From positions 1-8,780 of the forward strand of contig JACQKR010000045.1 of the NCBI GenBank assembly GCA_016204425.1: a stretch of 8,780 nt of DNA, read 5' to 3'. The stretch comes from Candidatus Levyibacteriota bacterium (lineage in GTDB: Bacteria > Patescibacteriota > Microgenomatia > Levybacterales > UBA12049). This document shows, in pieces, positions 6,615 through 8,780 of the stretch (its first letter is position 1; each line of letters begins with the position of its first letter). Under the pieces are notes generated by a model. It had not been told where the DNA came from and searched no databases. It saw only the letters and a program-made list of their open reading frames with translations. The position numbers and the translations under genes are program-made.

Positions 6615-7441
6615 GCCTGTGAATAGTGTAGCTGAAACCGTGCCCGTAGACCAATATGGTCTGAAAGAAACTCCTGTATTGAGTTGTCAATTGTGACTTT
6701 CCGGGTAAAGATATGATCTGTTGCGAGAGGTTTCAGCTCTGTGGTAAATATATAATCAATTCTTCCAGAAGATAATTTTTTGCCCATATATACTTTATGA
6801 TGGGTCGGTGATGTTTCGCTTTGAAATACATCAATAAGTCCGCTCTTTTTCATGAATGAACTGTAGAGAGATACATGCTTAGGCATATTAAAATCTCCAC
6901 AAACAATCAGTTTGCGATTCGTTTTTTTCAGTGTCTTAATAAGAGAAGCGAGTTGGTTGAGCTGGGAAACAAGGAAGAATGTGTACCGGTTGGAAGTTGA
7001 CCAATCATGATCGGAGTTTTGGGTGAGATGTGTATTGATAATTGTCAGTTGAGTCTTGAGCGCTTTTGCGATAAGTATGCCCTTTTTGCTCAGAGGGCCG
7101 GTAATTGATTTGTTCCACAGCACTCCCTTTTTTTGAAAATCAATATACGTTTCAAACAAAAGCGGAGTTTTTGAAAATATCACTAAGCCACCCCTGGGGC
7201 CAAACAAAAATTTTTTGAATATTACGTATCGATATTCAGGAAGGAGGGTACGAAGCGTTCGCAAGTGAACGTAGGTATGCACCTCCTGTAACACCAGGAT
7301 ATCGATATTTTCTTGTTTTGTTTTTTTCGCCAAAATCCGGAAGCGCTTTCGGACACGGGTTCTGAGGAAGGTTCGTAAAATATTGGCCGGGTGAAATGGC
7401 GCTCCGAATGCGTTAAATGACACAATATCAATTTTTCTCAT
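6611..7441 (-). CDS. Endonuclease/exonuclease/phosphatase (EEP) family hydrolase (276 aa)
   Basis: This is a metal-dependent phosphodiesterase or phosphatase of the DNase I / sphingomyelinase / inositol-phosphatase fold. All fold-defining catalytic motifs appear in order: SFNAFG (N10), VLQEVH (E53), INTHLTQN (H138), CGDFNMP (D183 and N185), GRIDYIF (D229) and LSDHIGL (D261-H262). The enzyme should therefore be active. There is no signal peptide or membrane segment, and the product is very basic at residues 22-42, so a cytoplasmic location is likely. The spacing after NTHL and the overall length resemble the sphingomyelinase-like and other small EEP hydrolases more than exonuclease III, but the substrate (nucleic acid, lipid head group or phosphoester) cannot be fixed. 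It is the first gene of a two-gene unit and overlaps uppP by 4 bases, which hints at an envelope-lipid role; this is inference. Confidence 0.88.
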   Translation of the reverse strand: MRKIDIVSFNAFGAPFHPANILRTFLRTRVRKRFRILAKKTKQENIDILVLQEVHTYVHLRTLRTLLPEYRYVIFKKFLFGPRGGLVIFSKTPLLFETYIDFQKKGVLWNKSITGPLSKKGILIAKALKTQLTIINTHLTQNSDHDWSTSNRYTFFLVSQLNQLASLIKTLKKTNRKLIVCGDFNMPKHVSLYSSFMKKSGLIDVFQSETSPTHHKVYMGKKLSSGRIDYIFTTELKPLATDHIFTRKVTIDNSIQEFLSDHIGLRARFQLHYSQA

Positions 7442-7447
7442 CTTTCT

Positions 7448-7459
7448 ATTATGCCATAC
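7448..7459 (-). promoter_or_regulatory. Extended -10 promoter of the EEP-uppP operon
   Basis: The minus strand reads GTATGGCATAAT. This contains TGG followed by the -10 box CATAAT (7453-7448), in the extended TGn form. No convincing -35 box is seen 16-18 bases upstream, as expected for an extended -10 promoter. Six bases separate the box from the ATG at 7441, so the predicted start of transcription falls on the start codon. The bases AGAAAG between box and ATG could be a weak ribosome site but touch the ATG. Confidence 0.55.
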
Positions 7460-7500
7460 CGTGACAATTTTTGATGATATTTGTGTTGTTTAAATGGAAA

Positions 7501-7512
7501 GTATGGTACTAT
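7501..7512 (+). promoter_or_regulatory. Extended -10 promoter of the carboxypeptidase gene
   Basis: GTATGGTACTAT contains TGG followed by the -10 box TACTAT (7507-7512). A weak -35 candidate, TTGTTT (7486-7491), is 15 bases upstream. Eight A/T-rich bases lie between the box and the ATG at 7521, with no Shine-Dalgarno sequence, so a leaderless or nearly leaderless mRNA is predicted. The element matches the divergent promoter at 7448-7459 at 9 of 12 positions. Confidence 0.55.
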
Positions 7513-7520
7513 AAAAAATT

Positions 7521-8486
7521 ATGAAATATTGGTTCTCCTATTTTCTTTCAGTTGTCTTGCTATCAGTTATTTTCAGCCTTTTTCTCTGGTTTTTTACGCC
7601 CGATAGTCAAAAACAGCAATCCCTCACTTCTCCCCTGCCTGAATTCCTCAGCCTCGCCAAAAATAAGCAAGTTACAATCCTTGACCTTTGGGAGCCGGTA
7701 CTTGAAGTGTTGGGTGCAAATTCGGCGAAAATGCCTGAGGTAACCGCACAATCCGCACTTATGTATGATCTGTCAGCAAATAAAGTACTCTATGAAAAAG
7801 ATGCCCGGGAGCGCCTCCCCATGGCTTCTCTGACGAAAATCATGACGGCAATCGTCGCAATCGAGAACAAGCAAGAGGACGATGAGTATATTGTCAGGCC
7901 GGAAAGTCTGGTCGGAGAAGATAGTATGGGTCTAACGAGTGGTGAGGTTTTGACTCTTGAAGAGCTGCTCTATGGGCTGCTCCTTCCCTCCGGGAATGAT
8001 GCGGCCGAAACACTGGCCGGCAACTACCAGAGTGGACGGGGCGGATTCATTTCGGCAATGAATGATAAAGCAAAGGCACTTGGCCTTAAGAATACGAATT
8101 TCACCAATCCCTCAGGCTTGCAAGGAGACGGCAATCAATACACTACGGCACATGATCTTCTCGTCATAACAAAATATGCTGTCGATACCTATCCGATTCT
8201 TACAGAAGTAACCTCAACGTCGGAAAAGCAGCTTCCCCAAACGGCGACACACAAAGAATTTTATTTATACAATGAAACAAATCTTATAACATCCTACCCT
8301 GGCGTGAGAGGTATAAAGACAGGGTATACTCCTGAGGCTGGTTTGTGTCTTGTGACGTACCTGGAATATGATGGGCATAAAATTGTCGGAATACTGCTCA
8401 ATAGCCAAAAGCGGCGGGAGGAAATGAAGGAGTTACTTGATTATTCTTTGCGAGAATTAGGCACGACACCTCCCTCTCACAGTTGA
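7521..8486 (+). CDS. D-alanyl-D-alanine carboxypeptidase, peptidase S11 family (321 aa)
   Basis: This low-molecular-mass penicillin-binding protein removes the terminal D-Ala from peptidoglycan stem peptides and so limits cross-linking. All three active-site motifs are present: SLTK (S103, nucleophile, and K106), SGN (S157-N159) and KTG (K266-G268, in GIKTGYTPEAG). The family box NFTNPSGLQGDGNQYTTAHDL begins at residue 193. The N-terminus (residues 5-25) is one hydrophobic helix without an obvious cleavage site, so the enzyme is probably anchored there, facing outward, with a linker to about residue 75. The chain ends soon after the catalytic domain and lacks the C-terminal beta domain and amphipathic anchor of E. 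coli PBP5 (DacA), so it is the short form. The ATG at 7521 is the only start consistent with the promoter. The gene is divergent from the EEP-uppP operon. Confidence 0.94.
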   Translation: MKYWFSYFLSVVLLSVIFSLFLWFFTPDSQKQQSLTSPLPEFLSLAKNKQVTILDLWEPVLEVLGANSAKMPEVTAQSALMYDLSANKVLYEKDARERLPMASLTKIMTAIVAIENKQEDDEYIVRPESLVGEDSMGLTSGEVLTLEELLYGLLLPSGNDAAETLAGNYQSGRGGFISAMNDKAKALGLKNTNFTNPSGLQGDGNQYTTAHDLLVITKYAVDTYPILTEVTSTSEKQLPQTATHKEFYLYNETNLITSYPGVRGIKTGYTPEAGLCLVTYLEYDGHKIVGILLNSQKRREEMKELLDYSLRELGTTPPSHS

Positions 8487-8512
8487 ATATGTTTGTTGTT
8501 TTCAGGTAGAAT
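8483..8512 (+). promoter_or_regulatory. Promoter of the tRNA-Leu gene
   Basis: TTGAAT (8483-8488) and TAGAAT (8507-8512) are separated by 18 bases, which places the transcript start near 8519, about 10 bases before the mature tRNA. The -35 box overlaps the TGA stop of the carboxypeptidase gene. I see no separate terminator for that gene. Confidence 0.5.
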
Positions 8513-8528
8513 AGACTCCACATACCAC

Positions 8529-8611
8529 GCCGCGGTGGTGGAATGGCAGACACGGAGGCCTTAAGAGCCTTTGCCAGCAATGGTGTGAGAGTGCGACTCT
8601 CTCTCGCGGCA
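8529..8611 (+). tRNA. tRNA-Leu (anticodon UAA)
   Basis: This 83-base class II tRNA has an acceptor stem GCCGCGG (8529-8535) pairing with TCGCGGC (8604-8610; last pair G-T). The anticodon stem GAGGC (8555-8559) pairs with GCCTT (8567-8571) around the loop CTTAAGA, with anticodon TAA at 8562-8564. A long variable arm follows, and the T stem is GAGAG (8587-8591) with CTCTC (8599-8603). The discriminator base is A8611 and the next bases are CTG, so CCA is not encoded. The T loop reads TGCGACT, with G instead of the nearly universal T (pseudouridine) at position 55. Confidence 0.93.
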
Positions 8612-8644
8612 CTGCGGAAGGATGTTGTTTAATAATCTAGAAAG

Positions 8645-8679
8645 CGCAAAATCGCTGACTCAGGAGTGCCGATTTTGCG
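8645..8679 (+). repeat. Perfect 10-bp inverted repeat between the tRNA genes
   Basis: CGCAAAATCG (8645-8654) and CGATTTTGCG (8670-8679) are exact reverse complements. The 15-base loop can add an ACT/AGT inner stem around CAGG. No T run follows, so it is not a standard intrinsic terminator. It may be a processing signal or part of a small RNA; a -10-like AATAAT (8631-8636) lies just upstream. Confidence 0.5.
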
Positions 8680-8698
8680 AGCCTTAAAGGGAAATCGT

Positions 8699-8724
8699 TG
8701 GGAAAAACCGCGAGGTTTGTCCCA
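8699..8724 (+). repeat. Hairpin with a GCGA (GNRA) tetraloop before tRNA-Pro
   Basis: TGGGAAAAACC (8699-8709) pairs with GGTTTGTCCCA (8714-8724), with a single A-G mismatch, around a GCGA loop (8710-8713), a stable GNRA tetraloop. It ends 4 bases before tRNA-Pro and could shape 5' processing of that tRNA, for example RNase P access, or belong to a structured spacer RNA with the preceding hairpin. Confidence 0.5.
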
Positions 8725-8728
8725 TTTG

Positions 8729-8780
8729 CGGGGAGTAGCTCAGTTGGCTAGAGCGCGCGGTTTGGGACCGTGAGGTCGGA
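8729..8780 (+). tRNA. tRNA-Pro (anticodon UGG), 5' part, cut by window end
   Basis: The 5' acceptor strand CGGGGAG (8729-8735) is followed by T8-A9, a D arm with AGTTGGCTAGAG, and an anticodon stem CGCGG (8756-8760) pairing with CCGTG (8768-8772) around the loop TTTGGGA. The anticodon is TGG (8763-8765), and AGGTC in the variable region is typical of bacterial tRNA-Pro. The T arm and the 3' acceptor strand lie beyond the window, so the acceptor stem cannot be checked. Confidence 0.88.

Noticed and set aside
7563..7751. Minus-strand 62-codon frame within the carboxypeptidase gene
   Set aside because: It is antisense to the anchor and linker region of a clear S11 peptidase and has no motif or promoter of its own.
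7521..8486. UGA recoding as glycine (Gracilibacteria-type code)
   Set aside because: No in-frame UGA occurs inside any of the conserved genes, UGA closes two of them at the expected protein ends, and glycines are encoded by GGN.
8645..8679. Perfect inverted repeat as an intrinsic terminator
   Set aside because: The stem is AT-rich in the middle and is followed by AGCCTTAAAGG, with no run of T on the plus strand; on the minus strand there is also no T run directly after it.

Overview
The window most likely comes from a small-genome bacterium of the Patescibacteria/CPR type. This is an inference from several modest signs. The genes are very tightly packed. Promoters sit almost directly on start codons. 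The two tRNA genes are closely spaced, and the one that is complete has no encoded CCA end. The cell-wall enzymes are short and of a simple type. UGA is used as a stop codon (ends of the genes at 6611 and 8486) and glycine uses GGN codons, so the UGA=Gly code of Gracilibacteria/Absconditabacteria does not apply. No marker gene fixes the taxon.

Layout. Positions 1-279 hold no large gene, only a stem-loop and a possible 36-residue membrane peptide. All genes from 280 to 7441 lie on the minus strand. In transcription order they are an endonuclease/exonuclease/phosphatase-fold (EEP) hydrolase (7441-6611); undecaprenyl-diphosphatase UppP (6614-5844), whose start overlaps the EEP stop by 4 bases; an HlyD-type membrane fusion protein (5715-4246); an RND-family transporter (4235-903), 10 bases after it; and an unrecognised 190-residue protein with YD-like repeats (852-280). 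On the plus strand are a D-alanyl-D-alanine carboxypeptidase (7521-8486), tRNA-Leu(UAA) (8529-8611), two hairpins, and the 5' part of tRNA-Pro(UGG) (8729 to the window edge).

How the genes fit together. UppP recycles the undecaprenyl lipid carrier and the S11 carboxypeptidase trims stem peptides, so the right half concerns peptidoglycan and the envelope. The HlyD-RND pair forms a proton-driven export system with no outer-membrane channel gene beside it. The pair has its own consensus promoter (TTGACA-18-TATAAT).

The most notable point concerns expression signals. Three promoter-proximal genes (starts at 852, 7441 and 7521) have an extended -10 box ending only 6-8 bases before the ATG and no Shine-Dalgarno sequence, which predicts leaderless mRNAs. 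The RND gene inside its operon instead has a clear AAGGA ribosome site. Other points worth checking are two extra hydrophobic segments in the RND protein, a non-canonical G at T-loop position 55 of tRNA-Leu, and a structured spacer between the tRNAs. I see no mobile element, CRISPR array or phage gene.
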